Origin: Rhizorhapis sp036570425
GTDB taxonomy: Bacteria > Pseudomonadota > Alphaproteobacteria > Sphingomonadales > Sphingomonadaceae
Direction: 5' to 3'
DNA length: 64,000 nucleotides
Assembly: GCA_036570425.1 (NCBI GenBank)
Contig: DATCYF010000021.1
Coordinates: 145,237 to 209,236, forward strand
In this document: piece by piece, positions 1 to 8,819 of the stretch
Numbering within the stretch: position 1 is the first letter of the stretch
Layout: every line of letters starts with the position of its first letter
Made by a program: the position numbers and the translations under genes
Notes under the pieces: generated by a model
What the model was told of the DNA's origin: nothing
The model's input: only the letters and a program-made list of their open reading frames with translations
Database searches by the model: none

Positions 1-483
1 GATCCGCCGCGATAGACCGAGCGAAGGAGCCAACTCCATCGCTCCATTCAATTTAACGCATTCAGCCTGAATACCCTGCTGCTCGAAATGGCGGCGAGTA
101 AGGCCGGGATATTTGGTCGCCACACGCACATGGCTCATCGCCGCTTCGTCCTCTGCGGCAAGCCCCTTGGGTTCCGCGACTGACAGGCGGCAATGACCGA
201 TGTTGAGGTCTACCGGCGCGTAAAGCTCAGAATAGTTGAATTCCTCAACCACGTCAGAGCCAACGATGCCGATCTGCGCCGCCCCGTGTGCGACGAATGT
301 GGCGACATCAAAGGCGCGCACGCGGATGATCGAGATATTTTCATGATTGGTCGCGAATTTGAGCGCCCGGCTATGCTTGTCATGGAAATCCGCTTCCGGT
401 TCTATGCCCACGCGGGCAAGCAGCGGCAGGGCTTCATCCAGGATGCGCCCCTTCGGGATGGCGATGATCAGCGGCTTTGTCAT
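1..483 (-). CDS. hisG: ATP phosphoribosyltransferase HisG (short form), partial
   Basis: First enzyme of histidine biosynthesis; it condenses ATP with PRPP. Reading the minus strand from the ATG at 483 gives MTKPLIIAIPKGRILDEAL, the typical HisG start, and then the conserved region with VRAFDVATFVAHGAAQIGIVG and DVVEEFNYSELY. The frame is open to base 1, so the 161 visible codons lack the C-terminus. Lack of an N-terminal extension fits the short HisG form, which works with a HisZ subunit (family knowledge; no hisZ is visible). It lies 49 bp downstream of the DUF815 ATPase on the same strand. Confidence 0.93.
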   Translation of the reverse strand, partial: MTKPLIIAIPKGRILDEALPLLARVGIEPEADFHDKHSRALKFATNHENISIIRVRAFDVATFVAHGAAQIGIVGSDVVEEFNYSELYAPVDLNIGHCRLSVAEPKGLAAEDEAAMSHVRVATKYPGLTRRHFEQQGIQAECVKLNGAMELAPSLGLSRRI

Positions 484-532
484 GATGAGAGCGCTTTACT
501 TGCGGGCGCGGAAAAGGGCAACAAGGGGGTGC

Positions 533-1348
533 CTAGATTCTGATGCCCTTTCGGCCTGCCAATTCCACCACATATTGCCATGCCACGCGACCGGATCGGC
601 TGCCGCGTATGGTGGACCATTGCACCGCCTCATGCGGATCGAATTCCAGGCCATAATGCCCGGCATATCCAGCGACGATCGCTACATAGGCATCCTGATC
701 CAGATTATGGAAGCCAAGGCTAAGACCGAAACGATCGGAAAGCGCCATCTTGTCATCAACCACATCGCGCTTGTTGATGGGGTCATCCTGCTCGCCCATA
801 TTGCGTGGCACGATGTGACGGCGGTTGGAGGTTACATAAAGACGGACATTGTCGAGCCGCGCGGTCGCTGACCCTTGAAGCAAAGAGCGGAAAGCCCGGG
901 CATCGCCACCGACATCATCAAAGCCCAGATCGTCAATGAAGAGGATGAATGGCCGCGATGTTTGCCGCAGCAGCGTGAAGAGATCGGGCAATGTCTTGAG
1001 CCGATCCGTCGCGAACTGGACCAGAGCAATGTCTTGTCCCTCCGCCTGTAATTTGCCAATCACGGAAGAAACGGTTGCCGACTTCCCTGTCCCGCGCGCG
1101 CCCCAGAGCAGCACATCATGCGCAGCATGGCCGGAGGACAGGCGGCGCGTATTTTCAAGAAGTTGCGACTTCTGAGCGTCAATGCCAGTGAGTAATTCAT
1201 AAGGAACTGGAGCGAAGGCGGCCACCGGCTGAATGGTGGCGCCATCCCAGATATAGGCTGGAGCGGCGGACAAGTCAGCCGGAGGCGGCGGCGCGGGCGC
1301 AAGGCGGTCCAACGCGTCGGCGATGCGGGAGAGAAGTTCGTCAGTCAT
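533..1348 (-). CDS. DUF815-family AAA-type ATPase
   Basis: A 271-residue P-loop ATPase of the DUF815/COG2607 type. A Walker A motif, GARGTGKS, lies near residue 84 and a Walker B-like stretch, FILFIDDLGFDD, near residue 135. The C-terminal part (VTSNRRHIVPR, then LSDRFGLSLGF) matches the family. The N-terminus is proline and alanine rich. No specific cellular role is established for the family that I can state with confidence. It sits between hisG and an acyl-CoA dehydrogenase, all on the minus strand, with gaps of 49 and 94 bp, so partial co-transcription is possible. Confidence 0.85.
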   Translation of the reverse strand: MTDELLSRIADALDRLAPAPPPPADLSAAPAYIWDGATIQPVAAFAPVPYELLTGIDAQKSQLLENTRRLSSGHAAHDVLLWGARGTGKSATVSSVIGKLQAEGQDIALVQFATDRLKTLPDLFTLLRQTSRPFILFIDDLGFDDVGGDARAFRSLLQGSATARLDNVRLYVTSNRRHIVPRNMGEQDDPINKRDVVDDKMALSDRFGLSLGFHNLDQDAYVAIVAGYAGHYGLEFDPHEAVQWSTIRGSRSGRVAWQYVVELAGRKGIRI

Positions 1349-1442
1349 GGCAGGGGTTTAGCAGATGAAAGGCGAGATGGTAGAGGTAACTCGGAGTCCG
1401 TTGGTAGGCATCATAGTTGAACATTCCTGGATACCATCCGCG

Positions 1443-3182
1443 CTAATGAATCAACTCCTCGGCACTTAATTCATAAAACAGCCCAGCCCCTGCCATGGCC
1501 TGGGCTTTAAGACCCAGCGCCTCCGGCACCAGATGATCCAGATAATGCCGCGCCATCACCTGCTTGGCCTTCAGGAAAGCGAGATCCCCCTCCCCCTTCG
1601 CCTGCATCTCGCCCGCGATCCGCCCCTGCCGGGCCATCAGCCAGCCGCAGGTGACAACCGCCGCCATGCTGAGGAAGGGATAGCTCCCCGCCAGCCGGTC
1701 ATTGACGCCAGCGCTCAGCATCCAGTCCGCGGCCTGTTCCACGGCGTCGGCCAGCGCCATCAAGGCGGACTCGTCGCCGCATTCGGCCCGGATGTCCGCC
1801 AACAGGCTTTTCAGCCCCTCGCCATCATCGCCCGCCAGCTTGCGTCCGACGAAATCGGCAGCCTGTATGCCGTTCGTGCCTTCATAAATGGGCGCGATCC
1901 GCGCATCGCGATAATGCTGCGCTGCGCCGGTTTCTTCGATGAAGCCCATGCCGCCATGCACCTGAATGCCCAGCGAGGCGACCTCGCATCCCACATCGGT
2001 TCCATAGGCCTTGGCAAGCGGCGTCAGCAGGTCCAGCCGCTTCTTCGCCCCAGCAAGCCCCAGTTGCGCGCGGTCGACCTGCCCTGCCGCATAGTAGACG
2101 AGCGCCCGGGCGGCCTGCGTCAGCGCCTTCATACGGACCAGCATCCGCCGAACATCGGGATGCCCGATGATCGCCGCGGGCTGAGGCGACGAGCCATCGG
2201 CCGGGGCTGACTGGATTCGCTCGGCCGCATAAGCGAGAGCTTGCTGCGTTGCCCGTTCTCCGATCTGAACGCCTTGGCTCCCGACGTTGAGGCGGGCCTG
2301 GTTCATCATGGTGAACATCGCCTTCATCCCGGCGCATTCGCTGCCGATCAGTTCGCCAACACACTCGTCCTGATCGCCATAGGACATGACGCAAGTGGGG
2401 GATGCGTGAATGCCAAGCTTATGTTCTATGGAAGCACAGCGAACATCGTTAAGCGGCCCGATATTGCCTTTCGCATCTATGCGATATTTGGGTACGATGA
2501 AGAGCGAAATCCCCTTTGTGCCTGCGGGCGCGTCAGGCGTGCGGGCGAGAACAAGATGAACGATGTTGTCCGTCAGATCATGTTCGCCAAAGGTGATGAA
2601 TATCTTCTGCCCCTTGATCCGGTAAGTGCCGTCGCCCACGGGTGTTGCCGTAGTGCGTAGCGCGCCCACATCCGATCCCGCCTGCGGTTCGGTGAGGTTC
2701 ATCGTGCCGGACCATTCGCCAGTCACCAGCCTTGGAAGCCATTTCGCCTGTTGCTCTGCCGTGCCGTGCGCCATCAAGGCTTCAATCGCGGCGGGCGTGA
2801 GCATGTTGACCAGCGAGAAGCCCATATTGGCGCTGCCCAGATCCTCCATCACCACACTGAACAATGCAAAAGGAAGGCCCTGTCCGCCAAAGTCTTCCGG
2901 CCCATTGATGGCGCCCCAGCCATTTTCGACGAAAGCCTGATAGGCTTCGCGGAATCCTTCGGGCATGGTGACTGCGCCGCCATTCCACTTTGCGCCCTGG
3001 ATATCGCCTGATCGATTGAGCGGCGCATATTCGCCTTCTGCAAACCGCGCTGCGCCGTCAATGATAGCATCCACCATGTCCGATGAGGCCGCTGCGAAGG
3101 CATCATGCGCAGCCAGTTCCGCGATGCCGGCCACATGATCCAGCACGAAACGCTGCTCGGCCACCGGGGCCTTATAGTCCAT
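1443..3182 (-). CDS. Acyl-CoA dehydrogenase, DmdC-like long form
   Basis: FAD-dependent acyl-CoA dehydrogenase of 579 residues. It opens MDYKAPVAEQRFVLDHV, as in the long subfamily that includes 3-methylmercaptopropionyl-CoA dehydrogenase (DmdC) and several FadE-type enzymes. The core shows the FAD/substrate signature MNLTEPQAGSDVGALRT and, further on, GGMGFIEETGAAQHYRD. A C-terminal extension of about 120 residues matches the extra domain of this subfamily. I place the start at 3182 rather than the ATG at 3191: AAGGA lies 8 nt before the 3182 ATG but abuts the 3191 one. The real acyl-CoA substrate cannot be told from sequence. It is divergent from the Sua5 gene across about 60 bp. Confidence 0.88.
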   Translation of the reverse strand: MDYKAPVAEQRFVLDHVAGIAELAAHDAFAAASSDMVDAIIDGAARFAEGEYAPLNRSGDIQGAKWNGGAVTMPEGFREAYQAFVENGWGAINGPEDFGGQGLPFALFSVVMEDLGSANMGFSLVNMLTPAAIEALMAHGTAEQQAKWLPRLVTGEWSGTMNLTEPQAGSDVGALRTTATPVGDGTYRIKGQKIFITFGEHDLTDNIVHLVLARTPDAPAGTKGISLFIVPKYRIDAKGNIGPLNDVRCASIEHKLGIHASPTCVMSYGDQDECVGELIGSECAGMKAMFTMMNQARLNVGSQGVQIGERATQQALAYAAERIQSAPADGSSPQPAAIIGHPDVRRMLVRMKALTQAARALVYYAAGQVDRAQLGLAGAKKRLDLLTPLAKAYGTDVGCEVASLGIQVHGGMGFIEETGAAQHYRDARIAPIYEGTNGIQAADFVGRKLAGDDGEGLKSLLADIRAECGDESALMALADAVEQAADWMLSAGVNDRLAGSYPFLSMAAVVTCGWLMARQGRIAGEMQAKGEGDLAFLKAKQVMARHYLDHLVPEALGLKAQAMAGAGLFYELSAEELIH

Positions 3183-3243
3183 GACGCACATCCTTCTTGT
3201 TTTTGCGCTTTGATGCGCGATTCCCGCAGGCTATAGCGCCCTT

Positions 3244-4197
3244 GTGCACAGCTCAACCCCGCCTTGTTCAACCGAAATCCGTCGCTACGATACAGGGGCA
3301 TTACGCGATGCGGCCAGCCTGATCCGGGCGGGCCAGCCTGTCGCGGTGCCCACGGAAACAGTCTACGGCCTTGCCGCCGACGCGACCAGCGCAGAGGCAG
3401 TCGCCCGCATATATGCCGTCAAGGGAAGGCCGAGTTTCAATCCGCTGATCGTCCATGTGGCGGACCTGGATATGGCAAAGTCCATCGCCAGCTTCTCCCA
3501 GTTGGCGGAGCGGCTTGCAGGGCATTTCTGGCCCGGCCCCCTGACTTTGGTGCTGCCGTTGAAGGGCGGCAGCCCGATTGCCTCCCTGGTGACGGCAGGC
3601 CTTGATACCATAGCGTTGCGCTGTCCGGCTCACCCGGCAATGCAGGACCTGATCCGGGAAAGCGGCCGCCCACTCGCCGCACCTTCCGCCAATGCGAGCG
3701 GGTCCATCAGCCCCACGCGCGCTGAACATGTTCTGGCCGGTCTGGGCGGGAAGATTTCAATGATCCTCGACGCAGGCCCTACGGAGCGCGGGCTTGAATC
3801 CACGATTGTCGCACCCGACGAAGATCACATACGCCTGCTACGCCCGGGCCCCATCACGGCAGAGATGCTGCATTCGTTGACGAGCCTTCCAGTCCCAGGC
3901 GCACAGGGCGGCAAGATCGAAGCGCCGGGACAGCTTCTCAGCCATTATGCCCCGTCAAAACCGCTTCGCCTAAACGCCGCTTCCGCCCGCGCGGACGAGT
4001 TCCTGATTGGGATCGGCGTAATGGATTGTGACCTGAATCTGAGTGAAAGCGGCGATCTGCAACAGGCGGCGGCACGCCTGTTTGACGCGCTTCATCAGGC
4101 AGACGCCAGCGCCGCGCCCGCCATAGCGGTGGCTTCCATCCCCGCCGAGGGACTCGGCGTCGCCATCAATGACCGGCTCAAGCGCGCCGCGGTGTAG
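3244..4197 (+). CDS. tsaC: Threonylcarbamoyl-AMP synthase (Sua5/TsaC type)
   Basis: Makes threonylcarbamoyl-AMP from threonine, bicarbonate and ATP for the t6A37 modification of ANN-decoding tRNAs. The N-terminal YrdC domain (about residues 12-195) carries VPTETVYGLAADA, the KGRPSFNPLIVHV nucleotide/threonine pocket and PSANASGSISPT. A shorter C-terminal Sua5 domain follows after the LLRPGPIT segment, so this is the long Sua5 form (317 aa), not the short TsaC. The start is a GTG. The gene ends just before a strong hairpin shared with the convergent lipoprotein gene. Confidence 0.93.
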   Translation: MHSSTPPCSTEIRRYDTGALRDAASLIRAGQPVAVPTETVYGLAADATSAEAVARIYAVKGRPSFNPLIVHVADLDMAKSIASFSQLAERLAGHFWPGPLTLVLPLKGGSPIASLVTAGLDTIALRCPAHPAMQDLIRESGRPLAAPSANASGSISPTRAEHVLAGLGGKISMILDAGPTERGLESTIVAPDEDHIRLLRPGPITAEMLHSLTSLPVPGAQGGKIEAPGQLLSHYAPSKPLRLNAASARADEFLIGIGVMDCDLNLSESGDLQQAAARLFDALHQADASAAPAIAVASIPAEGLGVAINDRLKRAAV

Positions 4198-4211
4198 AAC
4201 GAAGCCATAAA

Positions 4212-4239
4212 CGGTTCCGGCTCAAGCAAGCCGGAACCG
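4212..4239. terminator. Hairpin terminator between convergent genes
   Basis: An 11-bp perfect inverted repeat (arms 4212-4222 and 4229-4239, CGGTTCCGGCT) with a 6-nt loop lies between the tsaC stop and the stop of the convergent lipoprotein gene. There is no strong T-tract on either side. Position and stability suggest a bidirectional terminator. Confidence 0.7.
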
Positions 4240-4247
4240 CCAAGGCT

Positions 4248-4502
4248 TCAACCACAGTTCTCATATCCGGCCTCTTCGCAGGCCTTGCGCCGCTGCTTGG
4301 CGGCCTTTTTTGCTTCCTTGCCCTCACGCGCTTCCTGTTCGCGCATCTTGCGGCCATAGTTGCGATCAGCCTCTTCCTGGCTCGTCGTCGCCCAGTCGGC
4401 CGTCTGACCCACCGCCTTGACCGGCAAAGTCACGACGTCGACTGCCGCCTTCGCGAGGCATCCGCCCGTCATCAGCGGCAGCAAAAGTAGAAGATATTTC
4501 AT
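4248..4502 (-). CDS. Small putative lipoprotein
   Basis: An 84-residue protein beginning MKYLLLLLPLMTGGC, a short lipoprotein-type signal with a Cys at residue 15 (lipobox imperfect, T-G-G-C). The mature part is very charged, with a Lys/Arg/Glu-rich helix (REGKEAKKAAKQRRKACEE), and ends with a Cys-containing tail. The start at 4502 has GGGAG six bases upstream and is preferred to the in-frame ATG at 4514. I do not recognise a family; short secreted proteins of this shape are common in sphingomonads. It is transcribed towards tsaC and lies downstream of nothing obvious. Confidence 0.7.
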   Translation of the reverse strand: MKYLLLLLPLMTGGCLAKAAVDVVTLPVKAVGQTADWATTSQEEADRNYGRKMREQEAREGKEAKKAAKQRRKACEEAGYENCG

Positions 4503-4577
4503 CAAAGCTCCCATAATCCGCTCGAACGCGCCTTAAGCCACAATCGATGACCTTAGGGAATGGACTAAATTCGATGT

Positions 4578-5111
4578 TCAGCTTTTCAGCCGCTCACTGA
4601 ATTTCTGACGCAGTTTCTGGAGCTTGGGCGGAATGGTTGCCATGCAATAGCCATTCCGGGTCCCCATGCGCTCCCAATATAGCTGATGATAATCCTCTGC
4701 CGCATACCAGTTTGAGAGGGGCTCTATCGTGGTTACGATCGGGCCGGGCCAATTCCCCTGCGCCCGTGCAATCGCAGCTTCAGCCTGCTTCTCCTGCTCG
4801 GGCGAGTGGGGGAAGATAGCCGAGCGGTACTGAGTCCCCACATCATTGCCCTGCCGGTTCAATGTGGTGGGATCATGCGTAGCGAACAGCACGTCCAGCA
4901 GGTCGCCATAGCTGATCACTTCCGGGTCAAAGGTAATGCGAAGGGCCTCGGCATGACCGGTTGTACCCGTGCAGACCTCCTCATAGGTGGGATTAGCCTT
5001 GTGCCCGCCAATGTAGCCGCTTTCCACCGCCAATACGCCTTTCAGCGTATTGAACACCGCTTCAGTGCACCAGAAGCATCCGCCTGCCAAAGTGGCAATT
5101 TCCTGAGCCAT
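4578..5111 (-). CDS. msrA: Peptide-methionine (S)-S-oxide reductase MsrA
   Basis: Repairs oxidised methionine, reducing the S-sulfoxide with thioredoxin. The catalytic GGCFWCTEA motif lies close to the N-terminus, followed by GYIGG, the GHAEALRITFDP block and the YHQLYWER segment, all conserved in MsrA. The start at 5111 (MAQEIATLAGG) has GAAGG upstream and gives 177 residues, the usual cytoplasmic MsrA length; an in-frame ATG at 5162 would add a non-conserved leader. No msrB is adjacent. It lies 64 bp downstream of fadD on the same strand. Confidence 0.95.
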   Translation of the reverse strand: MAQEIATLAGGCFWCTEAVFNTLKGVLAVESGYIGGHKANPTYEEVCTGTTGHAEALRITFDPEVISYGDLLDVLFATHDPTTLNRQGNDVGTQYRSAIFPHSPEQEKQAEAAIARAQGNWPGPIVTTIEPLSNWYAAEDYHQLYWERMGTRNGYCMATIPPKLQKLRQKFSERLKS

Positions 5112-5175
5112 ATGCCTGCCTTCGCTGATATGTCTGTACGAATAGATAGGGCGGCCCGGCACCGCATTCCAGCAA

Positions 5176-6867
5176 TTATAGAGCCTTTTCCGTCCGACCG
5201 GCCTTTTCCCGCTCCTCAGCCACCAGTTCTTTGCGGCTTAGTTTCCCAACCATGGTTTTGGGCAGGGAATGACGGATTTCAACCTCAGCCACGCGCTCAT
5301 GCTTGCCAAGCTGCGGGTTGAGCCAGGCCTTCAACGCCTCTCCATCCACGTCAGCGCCCTCGGCCAGCGTTACGAACGCTTTGGGCATTTCGCCATGATA
5401 GCTGTCGGGTATGCCAATCACCAGCGCTTCGCGGACGGCTGGATGGTGATAGAGAATTTCCTCGATCTGGCTCGGGAATACCTTGAACCCGCCAACAGCA
5501 ATCATGTCCTTCAGCCGGTCGACGATGCGAATGTAGCCATCCTCATCAATCAAGCCCACGTCTCCGGTGCGCAGACCTTTGCCGAGGAAAACCTCCACAT
5601 CGGCATCAGGGCGATTCCAATATCCCTGCATCACCTGCGGCCCGAAAAAGATGATTTCGCCGGGCTGCCCTTCCGGGGGCGGCCGCGTCGGATCATCCTT
5701 ATCGACCAGTCTGACGATGGTGCCAGGCAGCGGCTGCCCAATGGTGCCGGCCTTGTTGCGTGAGGAGGGATTGCACGACACGACGCCGCTGCTTTCAGTA
5801 AGGCCATAGCCTTCTACAACCACGGCCCCGGTCGCTTTCTCGAACCGCTGCTTCACCTCTGCGGGGAGCGGCGCACCACCGGATATGCACATGCGCATGG
5901 ACGAAAAATCCGTTTCGGCCAATCGGGGACTGTCCAATAATGCCTGATACATGGTGGGTACCCCGGGAAGGGCTGTAGGTCGTGTCCGGGCAACAGCGGC
6001 CAGCGTCTGCACCGCATCGAAGCGCGGCAGCATGATGATCTCCCCGCCATTGAATATGGTCCGGTTCAGCACCACCGTGTTGGCAAAGACATGGAAGAAA
6101 GGCAGCACGCCCAACATCCGGTCTTCCACCACATTGCCCGGATCAAGCATATTCACTTGCCGCGCATTGGCGGACAGATTCTGGTGCGTCAGTTTCGCAC
6201 CCTTTGGTCGGCCCGTGGTCCCGCCGGTATATTGCAGCAAGGCGACGTCCTTTTCGGCGTCGATCTCTGCCGGGACATAGCTGCCGTCATTTGCGATCAG
6301 CGCCGAAAAAGCCGTGATCCGTGGATCGTGCGGACGCTCGACAGTCTCGCTCCGGCGGAACAGACGGAACAGGATCGATTTGGCCGGCGGCAAGGCGCCC
6401 GCCACCGATCCCACCACCAGGCGTTCAAGGCTGCTGTTGTCCAGCACTTCAAGCGCAGTGGGAAGTAGCGCCTTGGCCGACAGGGTGAAAAGGATCTTGG
6501 CGCCCGAATCCTCCACCTGGTGCTCAAGCTCGGCGGCGGTGTAGAGTGGCGAGAAATTGACGACCGTGGCGCCTATGGCGAGCGCACCATAATAGGCCGC
6601 GACATAATGGGGTACGTTGGGCAGAAACAAGCCCACCCGATCGCCTTTGCCAATGCCCATCGCCTGCAGACCATGCGCCACGCGCCGTACACCTTCGCGG
6701 CATTCCGCATAGCTGTACCTGCGACCCAGGAAATCGAGAAGCACCGCGTCCGGGTCACGGTCTGCGCTCTGAAAAAACATTTCCGGCAAGGACAAGGGAG
6801 AGAAGTGCTGGTCCCACCCAACCGGATGGTTGTATTTCTCTCTCCAGATTATCGCGTCGTTCTGCAT
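5176..6867 (-). CDS. fadD: Long-chain fatty acid-CoA ligase
   Basis: AMP-forming acyl-CoA synthetase that activates fatty acids for beta-oxidation or lipid synthesis. Motifs in order: the P-loop YTGGTTGRPKGAKLTHQNL near residue 210, the adenylate-binding GYGLTESSGV near 350, the hinge region RTGDVGLIDEDGYIRIVDRLKD near 430, and the catalytic lysine in LPKTMVGKLSRKEL near the C-terminus. Family length is about 560 residues, matching the start at 6867 (563 aa). An upstream in-frame ATG at 6906 has no better ribosome site, so the start is uncertain by 13 codons. The chain-length preference is not readable. Confidence 0.92.
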   Translation of the reverse strand: MQNDAIIWREKYNHPVGWDQHFSPLSLPEMFFQSADRDPDAVLLDFLGRRYSYAECREGVRRVAHGLQAMGIGKGDRVGLFLPNVPHYVAAYYGALAIGATVVNFSPLYTAAELEHQVEDSGAKILFTLSAKALLPTALEVLDNSSLERLVVGSVAGALPPAKSILFRLFRRSETVERPHDPRITAFSALIANDGSYVPAEIDAEKDVALLQYTGGTTGRPKGAKLTHQNLSANARQVNMLDPGNVVEDRMLGVLPFFHVFANTVVLNRTIFNGGEIIMLPRFDAVQTLAAVARTRPTALPGVPTMYQALLDSPRLAETDFSSMRMCISGGAPLPAEVKQRFEKATGAVVVEGYGLTESSGVVSCNPSSRNKAGTIGQPLPGTIVRLVDKDDPTRPPPEGQPGEIIFFGPQVMQGYWNRPDADVEVFLGKGLRTGDVGLIDEDGYIRIVDRLKDMIAVGGFKVFPSQIEEILYHHPAVREALVIGIPDSYHGEMPKAFVTLAEGADVDGEALKAWLNPQLGKHERVAEVEIRHSLPKTMVGKLSRKELVAEEREKAGRTEKAL

Positions 6868-7007
6868 GATAATGGGCGTAAGGTAACGGCGCAAATGAAG
6901 CAACATGCGTGGAAAAGATGGGATGGCAATTCGCCACCTCCCCTTTTCTTGTCCCTACTCATGCGCTCCTACAGCCAGGCTATTGGAACGAGGCGATGGT
7001 GTGAACG

Positions 7008-7700
7008 TCAACCATTCTTCTTGCGGAACGGATCAATCCATTCGGCAACGGCTTCGATGGCTTGCGCTTCGACATGATGTGCCTCATCGATCCGCCGCGC
7101 GGCGTCGTCGCGTTCCTTGCGCAGTTCCTCGATCAGAGCCTCACGGTCGCCGTCCAGCCGTACGTCCGTGGGAGCCTCGATCCCGGCCTTCTTTGCGGCC
7201 CGGGCGACCAGCGCATCCAGTTCCCGCTGGGAACAAAGCCCAAGCGTAACCGGGTCCTTGGGAACGATATTGGCAATGTTCCAGTGCGACCGGTCGCGAA
7301 TGGCGGTAATCGTCGTGCGGGTAGTGCCGATAAGCTTGCTGATCGCGCCGTCGGAAATTTCCGGATGGTTGCGCAAAATCCATGCAATGCCATCGGGCTT
7401 GTCCTGCCGCTTCGACACGGGGGTGTAGCGCGGCCCTTTGGTGCGGCGGACCTGTTCGGGGCCCCTCAACATCTTCAGCCGGTAATCGGGGTCTTTCTGA
7501 CCCTTTTCGATTTCTTCCATGCTCAATTCATGCGCGCGAACAGGATCGCGGCCAGTGTATTTGGTAGCCGCCGTTTCGTCGGCAATCGCCTGCACTTCCA
7601 GAATATGCAAACCGCAAAATTCGGCAATCTGTTCAAATGACAGGGCAGTATTGTCGACAAGCCAGCTGGCGGTCGCATGGGGCATAAGCGGCTGGACCAC
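7008..7700 (-). CDS. trcR: Cell-cycle transcriptional regulator TrcR (DUF1013)
   Basis: Alphaproteobacterial DUF1013 protein, named TrcR in current annotation practice and linked to cell-cycle transcription. The conserved N-terminus MPHATASWLVDNTALSFEQI and FCGLHILEVQAIADE is followed by a helix-turn-helix-like region (ISDGAISKLIGTTRTTITAIRDR) and a coiled, charged C-terminus. I choose a GTG start at 7700 (VVQPLMPHATASW) because GGAG lies exactly 7 nt upstream; the ATG at 7685 and a longer frame from 7763 lack a site. 230 residues. A terminator-like hairpin sits in the short leader. Confidence 0.9.
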   Translation of the reverse strand: MVQPLMPHATASWLVDNTALSFEQIAEFCGLHILEVQAIADETAATKYTGRDPVRAHELSMEEIEKGQKDPDYRLKMLRGPEQVRRTKGPRYTPVSKRQDKPDGIAWILRNHPEISDGAISKLIGTTRTTITAIRDRSHWNIANIVPKDPVTLGLCSQRELDALVARAAKKAGIEAPTDVRLDGDREALIEELRKERDDAARRIDEAHHVEAQAIEAVAEWIDPFRKKNG

Positions 7701-7726
7701 GTTTACTCTCCAGTACAAATAATAAG

Positions 7727-7747
7727 GGCCGCCCCTGCGGGACGGCC
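7727..7747 (-). promoter_or_regulatory. Hairpin plus T-rich tail in the trcR leader
   Basis: Arms 7727-7735 and 7739-7747 pair with one mismatch around a 3-nt loop. On the minus strand the stem is followed at once by TTATTATTTGT and, 27 bp on, by the trcR start. That is the layout of an intrinsic terminator or attenuator ahead of trcR. No minus-strand gene lies directly upstream for it to terminate, so attenuation of trcR is the more interesting reading; a fortuitous hairpin is possible. Confidence 0.4.
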
Positions 7748-7904
7748 ATCGCTTGAAAACCATCTAATGCAATTGGCCGAACCCGGCAAGTTCAAACACA
7801 TCCTATACTGCTTTTGCACCGCTCGTAACTATTTTTATGCTTCGAAGGCAAAAGGGTTCCGGAAGCAGAGCAAGGCCCGGTTTCGTCGCCACAGAGTTGA
7901 TTTT

Positions 7905-7936
7905 GCCTATTGGCTATATTACATTCGCCAAATGGC
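7905..7936. promoter_or_regulatory. Paired palindromic sites over the Xre-RES promoter/start
   Basis: Two related 10-bp inverted repeats, GCCTATTGGC (7905-7914) and GCCAAATGGC (7927-7936), fit GCCWAWTGGC and are centred 22 bp apart, two helical turns. A TATATT candidate -10 box (7915-7920) lies between them and the second overlaps the antitoxin start codon. Xre-RES operons are known to be autorepressed by the antitoxin, so these are the likely operators. Confidence 0.5.
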
Positions 7937-8333
7937 AACAGCCCTTCAAAATTTCGTGGAAGATGCACCTCTGGAACGTGCGCGCGCGATTGCACGGGGC
8001 TTACCCGCGCGGCTGGTGCGTGATCTGGTGGCTGATCCGGCAGTGACGATCGCTGATGTTGCGCGCATCGTCGGCCCTCGCCGAACCATCGACCGCCGTC
8101 TTAAGGACAATACGCCGCTTTCTCCTGATGAAAGTGACCGCTTCGCCCGGTTCGTGACAGTGCTGGATCTGGCAAGTGGCATATTCGGATCGCGGGCGGC
8201 GGCGATGGGCTGGCTCGGCGCTCCGAAACGGCGTCTGGATGGAGAACGTCCGCTTGACCTTCTCAAGACAGATGCAGGAACACGGTTGGTCGAGGACATA
8301 TTAGAACAGGCCAGGCACGGTTTCACCGCTTGA
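7932..8333 (+). CDS. Xre/ParS-type antitoxin (MbcA-like)
   Basis: A 133-residue antitoxin of the RES-Xre system. The N-terminal half has a degenerate helix-turn-helix (LVRDLVADPAVTIADVARIVGPRRTIDRRL); the C-terminal half has the toxin-binding domain once called DUF2384 (SPDESDRFARFVTVLDLA, then GSRAAAMGWLGAPKRRLDGERPLDLLKTDAG). The start at 7932 matches family length; a longer frame reaching back to 7677 would run through the promoter and the trcR start. The stop overlaps the toxin start by 4 nt (TTGA), implying coupled translation. Its operators appear to lie over its own promoter. Confidence 0.88.
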   Translation: MATALQNFVEDAPLERARAIARGLPARLVRDLVADPAVTIADVARIVGPRRTIDRRLKDNTPLSPDESDRFARFVTVLDLASGIFGSRAAAMGWLGAPKRRLDGERPLDLLKTDAGTRLVEDILEQARHGFTA

Positions 8334-8773
8334 TCCTCTGGCGCATCTCCGAACATGCAACGCTGGATGGCGCGGGCGGACTGGTCGTCGGCGGACGCTG
8401 GCACAGTAAGGGGCGGCCTATCGTCTATGCAGCGGAATCGACAGCGCTGGCGATGCTGGAGGTGCTGGTTCATCTGGAGGTCGATTCCATTCCTCCGCCA
8501 TTTCAACTGATGCGCATCCAGGTTCCCGATGGATTGCCTCATTCCGCATGGCCAAATAGCGCACGCTCCGACCTGTCGTCAGAAACAGCCGAATGGGGCG
8601 ATGCATGGCTGGCCAGGGGCGATACCGCCCTTGCCCGCGTGCCTTCAGCAATTGCGCCCGACAGCTTCAACTGGCTCATCAATCCGCTCCACAGCGCCGC
8701 GCGCCAGATCGTCACAACCGCGGCATCCCGGTGGCCGTGGGACGATCGGTTGTTCAGCGGGCGGCCCGGCTAA
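8330..8773 (+). CDS. RES-domain toxin
   Basis: RES toxins degrade or modify NAD+ and arrest growth. This 147-residue protein carries the family features in order: ILWRIS, GGRWHSKGRPIVYAAES with the conserved Arg and Tyr, the Glu in LAMLEVLVHLE, and a C-terminal FNWLINPLHSAARQI with the conserved Asn-Pro and Ser. The start codon is TTG and overlaps the antitoxin stop, which should keep toxin yield below antitoxin yield. All expected catalytic positions appear intact, so the toxin is probably active. Confidence 0.87.
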   Translation: MILWRISEHATLDGAGGLVVGGRWHSKGRPIVYAAESTALAMLEVLVHLEVDSIPPPFQLMRIQVPDGLPHSAWPNSARSDLSSETAEWGDAWLARGDTALARVPSAIAPDSFNWLINPLHSAARQIVTTAASRWPWDDRLFSGRPG

Positions 8774-8819
8774 AGCGGGAGGCCCGTTCGCCGGGAGAAT
8801 GTAGCGAATACCCAGGACA

